Shown: positions 7,370 through 15,135 of the stretch, piece by piece | Layout: each line of letters begins with the position of its first letter | Position numbering within the stretch: position 1 is the first letter of the stretch | NCBI GenBank assembly: GCA_041695045.1 | Contig: JBGFRR010000136.1 | Span: forward strand, 1-18,365 | Direction of reading: 5' to 3' | Origin: JBGFRR01 sp041695045 | GTDB taxonomy: Bacteria > Bacteroidota > Ignavibacteria > UBA10030 | Length of the DNA stretch: 18,365 nucleotides | Notes under the pieces: generated by a model | What the model was told of the DNA's origin: nothing | The model's database searches: none | What the model saw: only the letters and a program-made list of their open reading frames with translations | Made by a program: the position numbers and the translations under genes

Positions 7370-8317
7370 TCAAAGAATCCGTTTCAACAAGTTGGGATCC
7401 AGATTCCCCCCGCTGATGAGGGCGCAGATGTTTTTCGACCGGAGACCGAGAATGTTGTGATACACTGCAGCCGGCGCAACAGCGCCCGTCGGTTCCACAA
7501 CGACCTTCATCCGTTCCAAGAAAAACTTCATCGTCTCAATCACCTGCTCGTCTGTAACGGTGATGACGTCGTCGACAAACTTCATGATGATCTCGAAATT
7601 CCGCTGGCCGATCGATTGCGTGCGCATCCCGTCGGCGATCGTGTTCGGCGGATCGATGCGGACGATGCGCTTCTCTCTGAACGTCCGGTAACAATCGTTG
7701 GCGGGTTCCGTCTCCACGCCAATAACTTTCACACGAGGAAACAGCGTTTTGGCGGCAATTGCATTCCCAGCAATCAATCCCCCACCACCGACGGGGATGA
7801 AGAGATAATCCAGCTCGCGAAGTTCCTCCGCGACTTCGAGCATGATCGTCCCCTGCCCGGCGATGATCTCATCATCGTCAAACGGCGGGACGGGAATATA
7901 CCCATGCCGCTCTTCAAGCGCCTTCGCCACACGCTCACGGTCTTCTGAAGAATCTTCCGAAAACACCACCTCCGCGCCGTAGGCACGCGTCGCTTCGACC
8001 TTATTCGGCACCGACCCCTTGGGCATCACGATCGCGGCCTTCACACCCAAAAGTTTTGAAGCCAATGCTACCCCCTGAGCATGGTTGCCGGAGGAATGCG
8101 CAACAACCCCTCGCTTGTGTTCGTCATCGGAAAGCGAGGCGATCTTGTTGTAGGCACCGCGCAGCTTAAATGCCCCGGCGCGCTGGAAATTCTCGGCCTT
8201 CAGCCACACCGAGTTGACCGATTTCTCATTCAGTGTGCGCGAGGTCAGTAGCGGTGTCCGATGGACGACGCTCCGAATACGTTCCGCGGCCTGTCGGATG
8301 TGCTCAAATGCGACCAT
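7370..8317 (-). CDS. PLP-dependent threonine/serine dehydratase (possibly serine racemase)
   Basis: This is a fold-type II PLP enzyme of 315 residues. It probably deaminates threonine to 2-oxobutanoate and/or serine to pyruvate in the cytoplasm. The PLP Schiff-base lysine lies in AGAFKLRGA (K51). SSGNHAQG (75-82) binds the substrate and PLP. GGGGL (177-181) is the phosphate loop. SGGN (302-305) contacts the PLP ring nitrogen. EPTGA (275-279) is conserved. GVETEPANDC (200-209) resembles the divalent-metal site of serine racemase and catabolic dehydratases. The protein lacks the C-terminal ACT regulatory domains of biosynthetic IlvA, so it is of the short TdcB/serine-racemase type. Sequence alone does not separate these activities. 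It is divergent from the his regulator across a 116-base gap and has no clear ribosome site. Confidence 0.88.
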   Translation of the reverse strand: MVAFEHIRQAAERIRSVVHRTPLLTSRTLNEKSVNSVWLKAENFQRAGAFKLRGAYNKIASLSDDEHKRGVVAHSSGNHAQGVALASKLLGVKAAIVMPKGSVPNKVEATRAYGAEVVFSEDSSEDRERVAKALEERHGYIPVPPFDDDEIIAGQGTIMLEVAEELRELDYLFIPVGGGGLIAGNAIAAKTLFPRVKVIGVETEPANDCYRTFREKRIVRIDPPNTIADGMRTQSIGQRNFEIIMKFVDDVITVTDEQVIETMKFFLERMKVVVEPTGAVAPAAVYHNILGLRSKNICALISGGNLDPNLLKRIL

Positions 8318-8369
8318 ATCGGCAAAAAGGTAGAGAAAAGGCTTATGGGAGGCAAGAGGGGAAGGGGGG

Positions 8370-8418
8370 AAAAATCTTCAAAAAAGTCCTTGACTTCGAG
8401 GGAAGCAATTGCTATACT
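8370..8418 (+). promoter_or_regulatory. Strong sigma-70-type promoter of the TrpR-like regulator gene
   Basis: TTGACT (8390-8395) and TATACT (8413-8418) are separated by exactly 17 bases, each matching the consensus at five of six positions. A-runs at 8370-8374 and 8381-8385 lie just upstream, like an UP element. The predicted start site (about 8424-8426) lies in the middle of the palindrome at 8414-8435. The start codon at 8434 would then have a leader of only about ten bases. Confidence 0.75.
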
Positions 8419-8435
8419 TTACTTCAGTAAAGTAT
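8414..8435. promoter_or_regulatory. Operator 1: palindrome over -10, start site and start codon of the regulator
   Basis: Ten-base perfect arms (ATACTTTACT / AGTAAAGTAT) flank a two-base centre. The core is ACTTTA-CTTCAG-TAAAGT (8416-8433). It overlaps the -10 element, covers the predicted start site and includes the first two bases of the regulator's ATG. A bound repressor here would block RNA polymerase. The same core with the same six-base spacer recurs at 8742-8759 in front of hisG. Confidence 0.8.
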
Positions 8436-8724
8436 GAAGGATGTCAAGCCGAAAGATATCGACCGACTCTACGAGGTGATTCTCCAGCTTCAGAATCTCG
8501 ATGAGTGCCGGAAGTTTTTCCGCGACCTGCTGACCGAAACCGAGATTCGCGAGATCGCCGAGCGGTGGAAGGCCGCACAAATGCTCGCCGACGGCATCCC
8601 CTACACAACGATTGAGAAAGAAACCGGATTGAGCTCCCGCACCATTGCCCGCGTTCACAAGTGGCTCAAACAAGGCAAGGGGGGATACGCACTGATGCTC
8701 CGGCGAATACGGAAGATCGCCTGA
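8434..8724 (+). CDS. TrpR-like DNA-binding regulator, YerC/YecD (HisR) type
   Basis: This 96-residue helical protein matches the TrpR/YerC superfamily. It shows DIDRLYEVILQLQNLDECRKFFRDLLTETEI, IAERWKAAQMLADG and then a helix-turn-helix at about 55-80 (YTTIEKETGLSSRTIARVHKWL). The EKETG-S-TI-RV pattern is typical of YerC. TrpR itself is a small co-repressor-binding dimer. TrpR-family proteins have been proposed by comparative genomics as histidine repressors in some bacteria. Here the gene precedes a full his operon, and matching palindromes lie at its own start and at hisG. I infer an autoregulated histidine-responsive repressor. Whether the ligand is histidine is not visible. There is no room for a normal ribosome site if the promoter is correct. 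Confidence 0.88.
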   Translation: MKDVKPKDIDRLYEVILQLQNLDECRKFFRDLLTETEIREIAERWKAAQMLADGIPYTTIEKETGLSSRTIARVHKWLKQGKGGYALMLRRIRKIA

Positions 8725-8732
8725 TTTTTTTT
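8702..8732 (+). terminator. Possible weak terminator/attenuator between regulator and hisG
   Basis: GGCGA (8702-8706) can pair with TCGCC (8717-8721) around a ten-base loop. It is followed after TGA by eight consecutive Ts (8725-8732). The stem is short and overlaps the end of the regulator gene, so it may only reduce read-through into the his operon or be chance. Confidence 0.35.
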
Positions 8733-8741
8733 GAATTGTTC

Positions 8742-8759
8742 ACTTTATCAAAGTAAAGT
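8742..8759. promoter_or_regulatory. Operator 2: matching palindrome directly in front of hisG
   Basis: ACTTTA-TCAAAG-TAAAGT ends two bases before the hisG ATG at 8762. Outer half-sites and spacing are identical to operator 1, and the right half (AGTAAAGT) is identical over eight bases. A possible promoter TTGAAT (8731-8736), N17, TAAAGT (8754-8759) would overlap it. However, its start site would fall at or beyond the hisG ATG, so the promoter is doubtful. The site may instead block read-through. Confidence 0.75.
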
Positions 8760-8761
8760 CT

Positions 8762-9637
8762 ATGCTTGCAACCAACGGACGGCTCAAGATTACCATCCAA
8801 CGCAACGGACGCCTCACCGAGGAATCCGTTGCCCTCTTGCGCACCTGCGGACTCGATTTCGAGTTCCGTCAGGAAAGTCTCTATTCCCCCTGCAGGAATT
8901 TTGACCTCGACATTCTCGCTCTCCGGGACGACGATATTCCGGCGTACGTTCAGGACGGTGTGGCCGACATCGGCATCGTCGGTGAAAACATTCTGGCCGA
9001 AAAGCGCGCCCGCGTCAAAACGCTCGAGCGCCTCGGCTTCGGCACGTGCAGCCTGATGATCAGCGTGCCTCGGCAATCCAGTCTCACCGCCGTGCGTTCG
9101 CTTCAGGGAAAGCGCATCGCCACGACGTATCCACGCACGCTGCAGCAGTTCCTGCGCACACAGAAACTCCGCTGTGAGGTCGTCGAACTGAGCGGTTCGG
9201 TCGAGCTCGCGCCATCGCTCAATGTTGCCGACGCCGTTTGCGACATCGTTTCCACAGGCACGACGGCGCGCATGAACGGCCTCCGCCCCCTGCACACCGT
9301 CCTCGAATCGCAAGCGCTTCTGGTCGCCAACGCCAACTCCCTTTCTGATGCGAAGAAATCGACGTTGATCGAACGCCTCCGTATCCGAATTTCCGGCCGA
9401 CTGACTGCCCGCGGCAAGCGTTACATCATGCTGAACGCTCCGCTCTCTGCTATGCCAACACTGAAGAAGATCATCCCCGCGCTCAAGAGCCCGACTGTGG
9501 TTCCTTTGACCGAGCCGGGCATGGTGGCGCTCCACTCCGTCATTGCCGGCGATGTATTCTGGGATGTGATGGAGAAATTAAAGCAAGCTGGCGCGAGCGA
9601 CATCATCGTCGTGCCAATCGAAACGATCATCGTATGA
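8762..9637 (+). CDS. hisG: ATP phosphoribosyltransferase, long (regulated) form
   Basis: HisG catalyses the first step of histidine synthesis, joining PRPP and ATP to make phosphoribosyl-ATP. The 291-residue length and a C-terminal ACT-like regulatory region (about 218-291, YIMLNAP to IIVVPIETIIV) mark the long hexameric form. This form senses histidine itself and does not need HisZ. The N-terminus GRLKITIQRNGRL, RDDDIPAYVQDGVADIGIVGEN (55-76) and the PRPP-binding stretch ELSGSVELAPSLNVADA to STGTT (142-168) are typical. The ATG at 8762 aligns with the family N-terminus. It has no Shine-Dalgarno, and an operator abuts it. Its last four bases overlap hisD (ATGA). Confidence 0.97.
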   Translation: MLATNGRLKITIQRNGRLTEESVALLRTCGLDFEFRQESLYSPCRNFDLDILALRDDDIPAYVQDGVADIGIVGENILAEKRARVKTLERLGFGTCSLMISVPRQSSLTAVRSLQGKRIATTYPRTLQQFLRTQKLRCEVVELSGSVELAPSLNVADAVCDIVSTGTTARMNGLRPLHTVLESQALLVANANSLSDAKKSTLIERLRIRISGRLTARGKRYIMLNAPLSAMPTLKKIIPALKSPTVVPLTEPGMVALHSVIAGDVFWDVMEKLKQAGASDIIVVPIETIIV

Positions 9638-10938
9638 ACCGCTACATTCTTTCACAGCTCAACACGCAACAGCGCCGGCAATTGTGCGCACGAACGGCCG
9701 CGCTCGACTCCGACACGCTCTCTACCGTACGTGAGATTTGCTCAAACGTCAAACTGCGCGGCGATGCAGCTCTGGCAGAATACACGGCACGCTTCGACGG
9801 CGTGACGGCGTCGCCCTTGCGTTTGCCTCAACAAGCATGCCGCGAAGCATTGGCTGCACTTCAGCCTTCTCTCCGCCGAGCACTCGTCGTCGCAGCAGAG
9901 AATATCAAGCGTTTTCATGCGGCTCAACTTCGTACAGAACAGCCTGTCGCAACAGCACCGGGCGTGGTCTGCTGGCGGGAGGCGAGACCTATCGACACGG
10001 TCGGTTTGTACGTGCCGGCCGGAACTGCGCCGCTTCCTTCCACGGTGCTCATGTTGGGAATTCCCGCGTTGCTTGCCGGATGCAGGCGCGTGGTGCTTTG
10101 TTCCCCTCCACGCTCCAACGGCAATGTCGATCCGCTCGTTCTTGCCGCCGCTGCATCCATCGGCATAGTGGAGGTCTACGCCGTTGGAGGTGCTCAGGCC
10201 ATTGCTGCGTTGGCGTATGGCACGGAGACGATGCCGAAGGTTGACAAGATTTTCGGCCCGGGAAACAAGTATGTTACCGCAGCGAAGCATATTGTTTCCG
10301 CCGACCCTGATGGTGCGGCTGTCGATATGTTCGCCGGGCCTTCGGAGCTTCTCATCGTTGCCGACGACTCTGCCGATGCGCTCCTGGTGGCAGCAGATTT
10401 GATTTCACAGGCAGAGCATGATGTTGACTCGCGTGTCGCTCTCGTTACCACAAGCAGATCGTTGGCAGACGATGTAGCCGGTGAACTGGACGTTCTTTCT
10501 CAACAACTGTCGCGCAACACGATCGCTGAGCGTGCGCTCGGGGCAGGCTTCACTCTACTGGTTGATACGCTCGATGAAGCTGTGGACTTCACCAACGAAT
10601 ACGCGCCCGAGCACCTTGTCATCAACACGCGATTGTCGGAAGCATTGGTTCCGCGCATTCAAAGCGCGGGGTCGGTGTTCCTCGGTCCCTTCTCGCCCGT
10701 TACGGCGGGAGACTACGCCTCCGGCACAAACCATACGTTGCCGACATCGGCGACGGCTCGGCGGACGAGCGGACTGTCGGTGGAAAGCTTTCAGAAGTTC
10801 ATCACATTCCAGTCGCTCACAGAACGCGGTCTCCGGCAACTTTCTCCAACCCTCTTCGCTCTGGCACAGGCCGAAGGCCTCGAAGGACACTGGAAAGCGG
10901 TCGAGGTTCGCACAGGCCCAATACAGGAATCTCCATGA
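9634..10938 (+). CDS. hisD: Histidinol dehydrogenase
   Basis: HisD is the NAD-dependent zinc enzyme for the last two steps, from L-histidinol through histidinal to L-histidine. The 434-residue protein keeps the zinc ligands at the same numbers as the E. coli enzyme: Q259 and H262 in SQAEHD, D360 in TAGDYASG, and H419 near the C-terminus. It also keeps the catalytic pair E326/H327 in YAPEHL. FGPGNKYVTAAK (207-218) and MFAGPSELLIVAD (232-244) are further family signatures. It overlaps hisG and hisC by four bases each, which implies translational coupling. Confidence 0.98.
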   Translation: MNRYILSQLNTQQRRQLCARTAALDSDTLSTVREICSNVKLRGDAALAEYTARFDGVTASPLRLPQQACREALAALQPSLRRALVVAAENIKRFHAAQLRTEQPVATAPGVVCWREARPIDTVGLYVPAGTAPLPSTVLMLGIPALLAGCRRVVLCSPPRSNGNVDPLVLAAAASIGIVEVYAVGGAQAIAALAYGTETMPKVDKIFGPGNKYVTAAKHIVSADPDGAAVDMFAGPSELLIVADDSADALLVAADLISQAEHDVDSRVALVTTSRSLADDVAGELDVLSQQLSRNTIAERALGAGFTLLVDTLDEAVDFTNEYAPEHLVINTRLSEALVPRIQSAGSVFLGPFSPVTAGDYASGTNHTLPTSATARRTSGLSVESFQKFITFQSLTERGLRQLSPTLFALAQAEGLEGHWKAVEVRTGPIQESP

Positions 10939-11984
10939 ACATCGAAGAGCGCATACGACCCAACATTCTGAACCTCAAGCCATACCGCAGCGCGCGGCAC
11001 GATTTCGCGAGCGGCATGCTCCTGGATGCCAATGAAAATTCGTACGGCAGTGTGATTGAGTTCGATGAAGTCCCTCTCCATCGCTATCCCGACCCGTTTC
11101 AAACAACGCTCCGCAGTAACATTGCCGACCTCCATGGCGTGAAGCCGGAAAACATTTTCCTCGGCGTCGGGTCGGATGAAGTCATCAGTCTGCTCATCAC
11201 CATCTTTTGCGAGCCGCGCACCGATGCCGTCGTCATTACGGCTCCGACATACGGGATGTATCGCGTGGCTGCGGACATCCAGGGCGCCCGTCCGTTAACC
11301 TCGCTGCTGACTCGAGAGTTCCAACTTAACACCCAACAGCTTCTTTCTATAACAGACACGCACACGAAGCTCATCTTCTGCTGTTCACCTAACAATCCGA
11401 CGGGCAACGTCCTGCGGCGCTACGACATCATCGGCCTGTGTGCTGCAACTCGTTCCGTGCTCGTGGTGGACGAGGCGTACGCGAATTTTTCGAATGTCGA
11501 ATCGCTCGCGGACCAAGCCGCATGTACGCCGAACCTCGTCGTCTTACGAACACTCTCCAAGGCATGGGGGCTGGCAGGAATCCGGCTCGGCTATGCCGTC
11601 GCCCACCCTTCGGTTGTGAACGTTCTGATGAAGGTGAAACCGCCGTATAACATCAACGCCGTTACAAGCCGGCTTGCCCTGCAGGCGCTCGAGAGAAAGG
11701 GAGAGATGCAACGCTTCGTGGATGCAATTGTTACCGAGCGAACAAAACTCGCCGACACGCTCAGGCTGCTGCCGATCGTGGAGCGAGTATTTCCATCGGA
11801 AGCAAATTTTCTGCTCGCCCGCTTCAAGAATGCCTCAGCCGTGTACCACTACCTTGCCCGACGCGGCATCATCGTGCGAGACCGAAGCACCGAGCCGCTG
11901 CTTGAGAACTGCCTTCGCATCACCGTGGGAACACCTGCGGAGAATAATGCACTGATCAACGCACTGAAGGAGTTTGTCGGATGA
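10935..11984 (+). CDS. hisC: Histidinol-phosphate aminotransferase
   Basis: HisC transfers an amino group from glutamate to imidazole acetol phosphate, giving histidinol phosphate. The 349-residue fold-type I PLP enzyme shows DANENSYG (31-38), the LGVGSDEVISLL loop (76-87), APTYGMY (103-109), SPNNPTGN (151-158), VVDEAYANF (177-185) and the PLP-lysine motif TLSKAWGLAGIRLGY with K209. Its position between hisD and the fused hisNB supports the his role over other aminotransferases of this family. It overlaps both neighbours by four bases. Confidence 0.97.
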   Translation: MNIEERIRPNILNLKPYRSARHDFASGMLLDANENSYGSVIEFDEVPLHRYPDPFQTTLRSNIADLHGVKPENIFLGVGSDEVISLLITIFCEPRTDAVVITAPTYGMYRVAADIQGARPLTSLLTREFQLNTQQLLSITDTHTKLIFCCSPNNPTGNVLRRYDIIGLCAATRSVLVVDEAYANFSNVESLADQAACTPNLVVLRTLSKAWGLAGIRLGYAVAHPSVVNVLMKVKPPYNINAVTSRLALQALERKGEMQRFVDAIVTERTKLADTLRLLPIVERVFPSEANFLLARFKNASAVYHYLARRGIIVRDRSTEPLLENCLRITVGTPAENNALINALKEFVG

Positions 11985-13072
11985 ACGTCCTCTTTCTTGA
12001 CCGAGACGGAACGATTCTGGTCGAACCGCCCGACCAGCAGGTGGATTCGCTGGAGAAGCTTGCATTCCTCCCCGGTGTGTTCGAAGGACTCCGTCTTCTT
12101 GTGCGCGCAGGCTTTGAACTCGTCATGGTCACAAACCAGGACGGCTTGGGCACGCGCTCCTTTCCAACTCCCAATTTTGACAGGGTGCAGAACACTATGC
12201 TTCGCATGCTCGAGGCGGAGGGCATTCGCTTCTCGGCAATTTTCGTCTGTCCTCACACGCCGACCGACCGCTGTCCGTGCCGCAAACCCAAACTCGGTCT
12301 GGTCAAGGAGTTTCTTGCCCGTAACACAATCGACCTAACACGCTCGTTTGTCCTGGGCGATCGTGAAACCGATGTCGAGTTCGCACGCGCGATCGGCTGC
12401 AGGGCAGTTCGGCTAGCTCACAACGCTCAGAGCGACGCCGATTACGTCGCGGCAGAGTTTCCGAGCGCGTGCAGATACATTCTCCGCTCGAGTCGGTCGG
12501 CGCGCATCGAGCGAACAACGAAGGAAACCAGCATCAGCATTGCCGTGTGGCTCGATGGCGCCGGGTTGCACACGATCCAGACGGGCATCGGATTCTTCGA
12601 CCACATGCTTGCGCAGCTATCGCAACATTCGTTGATCGACATAGAAATCCTGACGCGTGGAGACTTGAACGTCGACGAGCACCACACCATAGAAGACACC
12701 GGCCTTGCGTTAGGAGAAGCCATCCGGCTGGCGTTGGGTGATAAGCGGGGAATCGAACGCTACGGCTTCCTCGTGCCGATGGATGAATCGTTGGCGCAGG
12801 TTGCGCTCGACTTGAGCGGCAGACCGTATTTCGCGTTCGACGGATCGTTTACACGAGAGCGAATTGGCGACTTGCCGACGGAATTGGTTGAAGACTTTTT
12901 CCGCGCCTTTGCCGACGGGCTGCGCGCCAACCTCCACCTCAACGTTCGGGGAAGAAACGACCACCACAAAATCGAGGCAATGTTCAAGTCCGTTGCACGC
13001 GCCCTGAAGCATGCTGTTGCGCGGGATGAACGCGCGGCGTCCATTCTCCCCTCAACAAAGGGCACTTTGTAA
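11981..13072 (+). CDS. hisB: Bifunctional histidinol-phosphatase/imidazoleglycerol-phosphate dehydratase (HisNB fusion)
   Basis: This 363-residue protein is a two-domain fusion like E. coli HisB. Residues 1 to about 165 are a HAD phosphatase that converts histidinol phosphate to histidinol. They show catalytic DRDGT (D7/D9), VTNQDGLG, the zinc-binding CPHTPTDRCPCRKPK (C90, H92, C98, C100) and VLGDRETD. Residues from about 172 are imidazoleglycerol-phosphate dehydratase. The metal-binding histidine motifs FFDHML (205-210), DEHHTIED (232-239) and NDHHKIEA (326-333) are present. The fusion supplies the phosphatase, so no separate HisN is needed. It starts four bases inside hisC and ends seven bases before hisH. 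Confidence 0.97.
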   Translation: MNVLFLDRDGTILVEPPDQQVDSLEKLAFLPGVFEGLRLLVRAGFELVMVTNQDGLGTRSFPTPNFDRVQNTMLRMLEAEGIRFSAIFVCPHTPTDRCPCRKPKLGLVKEFLARNTIDLTRSFVLGDRETDVEFARAIGCRAVRLAHNAQSDADYVAAEFPSACRYILRSSRSARIERTTKETSISIAVWLDGAGLHTIQTGIGFFDHMLAQLSQHSLIDIEILTRGDLNVDEHHTIEDTGLALGEAIRLALGDKRGIERYGFLVPMDESLAQVALDLSGRPYFAFDGSFTRERIGDLPTELVEDFFRAFADGLRANLHLNVRGRNDHHKIEAMFKSVARALKHAVARDERAASILPSTKGTL

Positions 13073-13079
13073 GACCATC

Positions 13080-13667
13080 ATGATCGGCATTATTGATTAC
13101 GGCGCCGGTAATATCCGGTCGGTGAGCAACGCGCTCAGGCGCCTGGGCGTGGAGCACCGCATCTCTCGCTCAATCGACGTTTTGGAGAAAGCCCACAAGC
13201 TTATTTTGCCCGGCGTTGGCGAGGCGCGCATGGCAATGGAGTTGCTCGATCGCATTGGACTTATCGAATGGCTGCGCGGCGTGCGTGTGCCGTTTCTCGG
13301 CATCTGTCTCGGCATGCAGCTGCTCTTCGAGCGGTCGAGCGAGCGAGAGACTGCGTGCCTCGGTTTGATTCGCGGCGCAATCACATTATTTGAAACAGGC
13401 CGCGTCAAAGTACCGCACATGGGATGGAACACCGTTGCGGCCGATCCGGCCAATCCGCTGTTTGCAGGTCTGAGGGAGAAAGAGTACTATTACTTCGTCC
13501 ATTCGTACCACGCACCGCTCGTTCCGGATGCCATCGGCACGACGGAGTACGGAATCGAGTTTGCTTCTGCGGTACAGTTCCGGAATTTCTACGGCGTGCA
13601 GTTTCATCCCGAAAAGTCGGGCAGCGCCGGGCTTCACCTTCTCAACAACTTCATCACGCGATGCTAA
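13080..13667 (+). CDS. hisH: Imidazole glycerol phosphate synthase, glutaminase subunit
   Basis: HisH is the class I glutamine amidotransferase subunit that supplies ammonia to HisF. I chose the ATG at 13080 because MIGIIDYGAGNIRSV is the family N-terminus. A longer reading frame from 13011 would overlap hisB heavily and add residues with no family match. The product has 195 residues, with nucleophile C76 in FLGICLGMQLLFE and H176/E178 in VQFHPEKSG completing the triad. VPHMGWN and YYYFVHSYHA are typical. The gene begins seven bases after hisB and overlaps hisA by seven. Confidence 0.97.
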   Translation: MIGIIDYGAGNIRSVSNALRRLGVEHRISRSIDVLEKAHKLILPGVGEARMAMELLDRIGLIEWLRGVRVPFLGICLGMQLLFERSSERETACLGLIRGAITLFETGRVKVPHMGWNTVAADPANPLFAGLREKEYYYFVHSYHAPLVPDAIGTTEYGIEFASAVQFRNFYGVQFHPEKSGSAGLHLLNNFITRC

Positions 13668-14377
13668 TTCTCCCCGCTCTCGATATCTATCAGGGCAAGT
13701 GCGTGCGGCTTCGGCAGGGCAACTTCACCGACCAGACCGTTTACTCCGATTCGCCCGCTGACGTTGCGCGCTCGTTCGTTGAAGCGAGCCTCGCCCATCT
13801 GCACGTCGTCGATCTCGACGGAGCCAGGCAGGGCGCTGTAACGAATTGGGAATCGCTCAAAGAGATTCTTTCCATCCCCGGCGTACAGGCGCAGGTTGGT
13901 GGGGGCGTGCGGTCGAAGGAAGATATTGAACGGGTCTTAGAGCTTGGCGCTCGTCGTGTTGTGCTCGGCAGCATAGCTGTTACACTGCCGACTGTGGTAA
14001 AAAAGTGGATTCAGGAATTCGGAGCATCGCGCATTGCCATTGCGCTTGACGTGCACAACGGAAAGATCGCTCACAGTGGTTGGATGGCGGAGTCCGACTA
14101 CTCTCCCAACACGTTCCTGTTAGAGATGACCGGCTTCAGAGCAACGACATTCATCTGCACCGATATTGCTCGTGACGGAATGATGGAGGGACCGAACATC
14201 GAGTTCTACAAAGAGCTCAAACAATATTTCCCTTCGGTCGAACTCATAGCATCCGGCGGTGTGTCGTCCGTGGATGATTTGAAAGCGCTGCAGAACATTC
14301 ATGTCGCAGGTACCATCGTGGGCAAGGCGTTGTATGAAGGGCGCGTGACACTGAACGAGATACGCTCATTTCTCTGA
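13661..14377 (+). CDS. hisA: ProFAR isomerase (phosphoribosylformimino-AICAR-P isomerase)
   Basis: HisA is the (beta-alpha)8 barrel that isomerises ProFAR to PRFAR. I chose the ATG at 13661, inside the end of hisH, because MLILPALDIYQGKCVRLRQG is the standard N-terminus; the upstream part of the open frame is hisH in another frame. The 238-residue product has catalytic Asp residues D8 (ALDI) and D130 (ALDVHNGK). The two phosphate-binding loops are VGGGVRS (79-85) with LGSIA, and IASGGVSS (196-203) with GKALYEG. It lies two bases before hisF, its structural relative. Confidence 0.96.
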   Translation: MLILPALDIYQGKCVRLRQGNFTDQTVYSDSPADVARSFVEASLAHLHVVDLDGARQGAVTNWESLKEILSIPGVQAQVGGGVRSKEDIERVLELGARRVVLGSIAVTLPTVVKKWIQEFGASRIAIALDVHNGKIAHSGWMAESDYSPNTFLLEMTGFRATTFICTDIARDGMMEGPNIEFYKELKQYFPSVELIASGGVSSVDDLKALQNIHVAGTIVGKALYEGRVTLNEIRSFL

Positions 14378-14379
14378 CG

Positions 14380-15135
14380 ATGCTGACGAAACGAATCATA
14401 CCATGCCTCGATATCAAGGACGGCCGAACGGTGAAAGGCACCAAGTTCGCCCACTTGCGCGATGCAGGCAACCCCGTTGAGCTTGCCGCGCGCTACTCCG
14501 ACGAAGGTGCAGACGAGCTCGTCTTTCTCGACATCAGTGCCTCACAAGAAGATCGGGGCACGTTGGTAGATCTAGTGGAACGGGTTGCCGAGGCGATACA
14601 GATTCCTTTCACCGTTGGAGGGGGCGTTGCTACCGTGAGCGACATTGCTGCAGTGCTGGGCGCCGGCGCGGACAAGGTCTCGCTCAACAGCGCCATTGTG
14701 CAGAGGCCTGAACTGATGGACGAAGCCGCCCGTTTCATCGGCTCGCAATCGCTCGTCGCCGCAATCGATGCGAAGTGTACCGGTTCATGCTGGACAGTAT
14801 GGATACGGGGCGGCACGCAGGCAACGGACAAGGACGCCATTGCGTGGGCTCGCGAGATCGTCGATCGGGGAGCGGGCGAGTTGCTTGTTACATCCATGGA
14901 TCGCGACGGCACGGCGGAGGGTTACGACGTGGAATTGCTACGACGGATGACCGACGCTGTTTCCGTGCCGGTGATTGCTTCGGGAGGAGCGGGAACCAAG
15001 GAGCACTTTCGCGAGGCGATCACACGCGGCAACGCGGACGCCCTCCTCGCCGCAACGCTGTTTCACTATCGACACGTAACGATTCCTGAGTTGAAATCGT
15101 ATCTTTCCCAGCAGAACATTCCGGTGCGGCAATGA
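14380..15135 (+). CDS. hisF: Imidazole glycerol phosphate synthase, cyclase subunit
   Basis: HisF uses ammonia channelled from HisH to turn PRFAR into imidazole glycerol phosphate and AICAR, which feeds back to purine synthesis. The 251-residue barrel has MLTKRIIPCLDIKDGRTVKG, catalytic D11 and D130 (AAIDAKC), FTVGGGVAT (77-85), the SMDRDGTAEGYD loop (172-183) and VIASGGAG (198-205). Its stop overlaps the hisIE start (ATGA at 15132-15135). Confidence 0.98.
   Translation: MLTKRIIPCLDIKDGRTVKGTKFAHLRDAGNPVELAARYSDEGADELVFLDISASQEDRGTLVDLVERVAEAIQIPFTVGGGVATVSDIAAVLGAGADKVSLNSAIVQRPELMDEAARFIGSQSLVAAIDAKCTGSCWTVWIRGGTQATDKDAIAWAREIVDRGAGELLVTSMDRDGTAEGYDVELLRRMTDAVSVPVIASGGAGTKEHFREAITRGNADALLAATLFHYRHVTIPELKSYLSQQNIPVRQ

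Noticed and set aside
7169..7948. Plus-strand frame of 259 residues
   Set aside because: It runs through the palindromic element and antisense to the PLP dehydratase, with no recognisable domain.
8725..8761. His-codon leader peptide or T-box/riboswitch before hisG
   Set aside because: The 37-base gap is too short, and I see no run of His codons or T-box-like elements there. The operator palindrome is the better explanation.
8666..9535. Minus-strand frame of 289 residues
   Set aside because: It is antisense to hisG and has no family character.
13011..13079. N-terminal extension of hisH
   Set aside because: It would overlap hisB by 62 bases and adds residues before the standard MIGIIDYGAGN start. 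The ATG at 13080 fits the family and the spacing.
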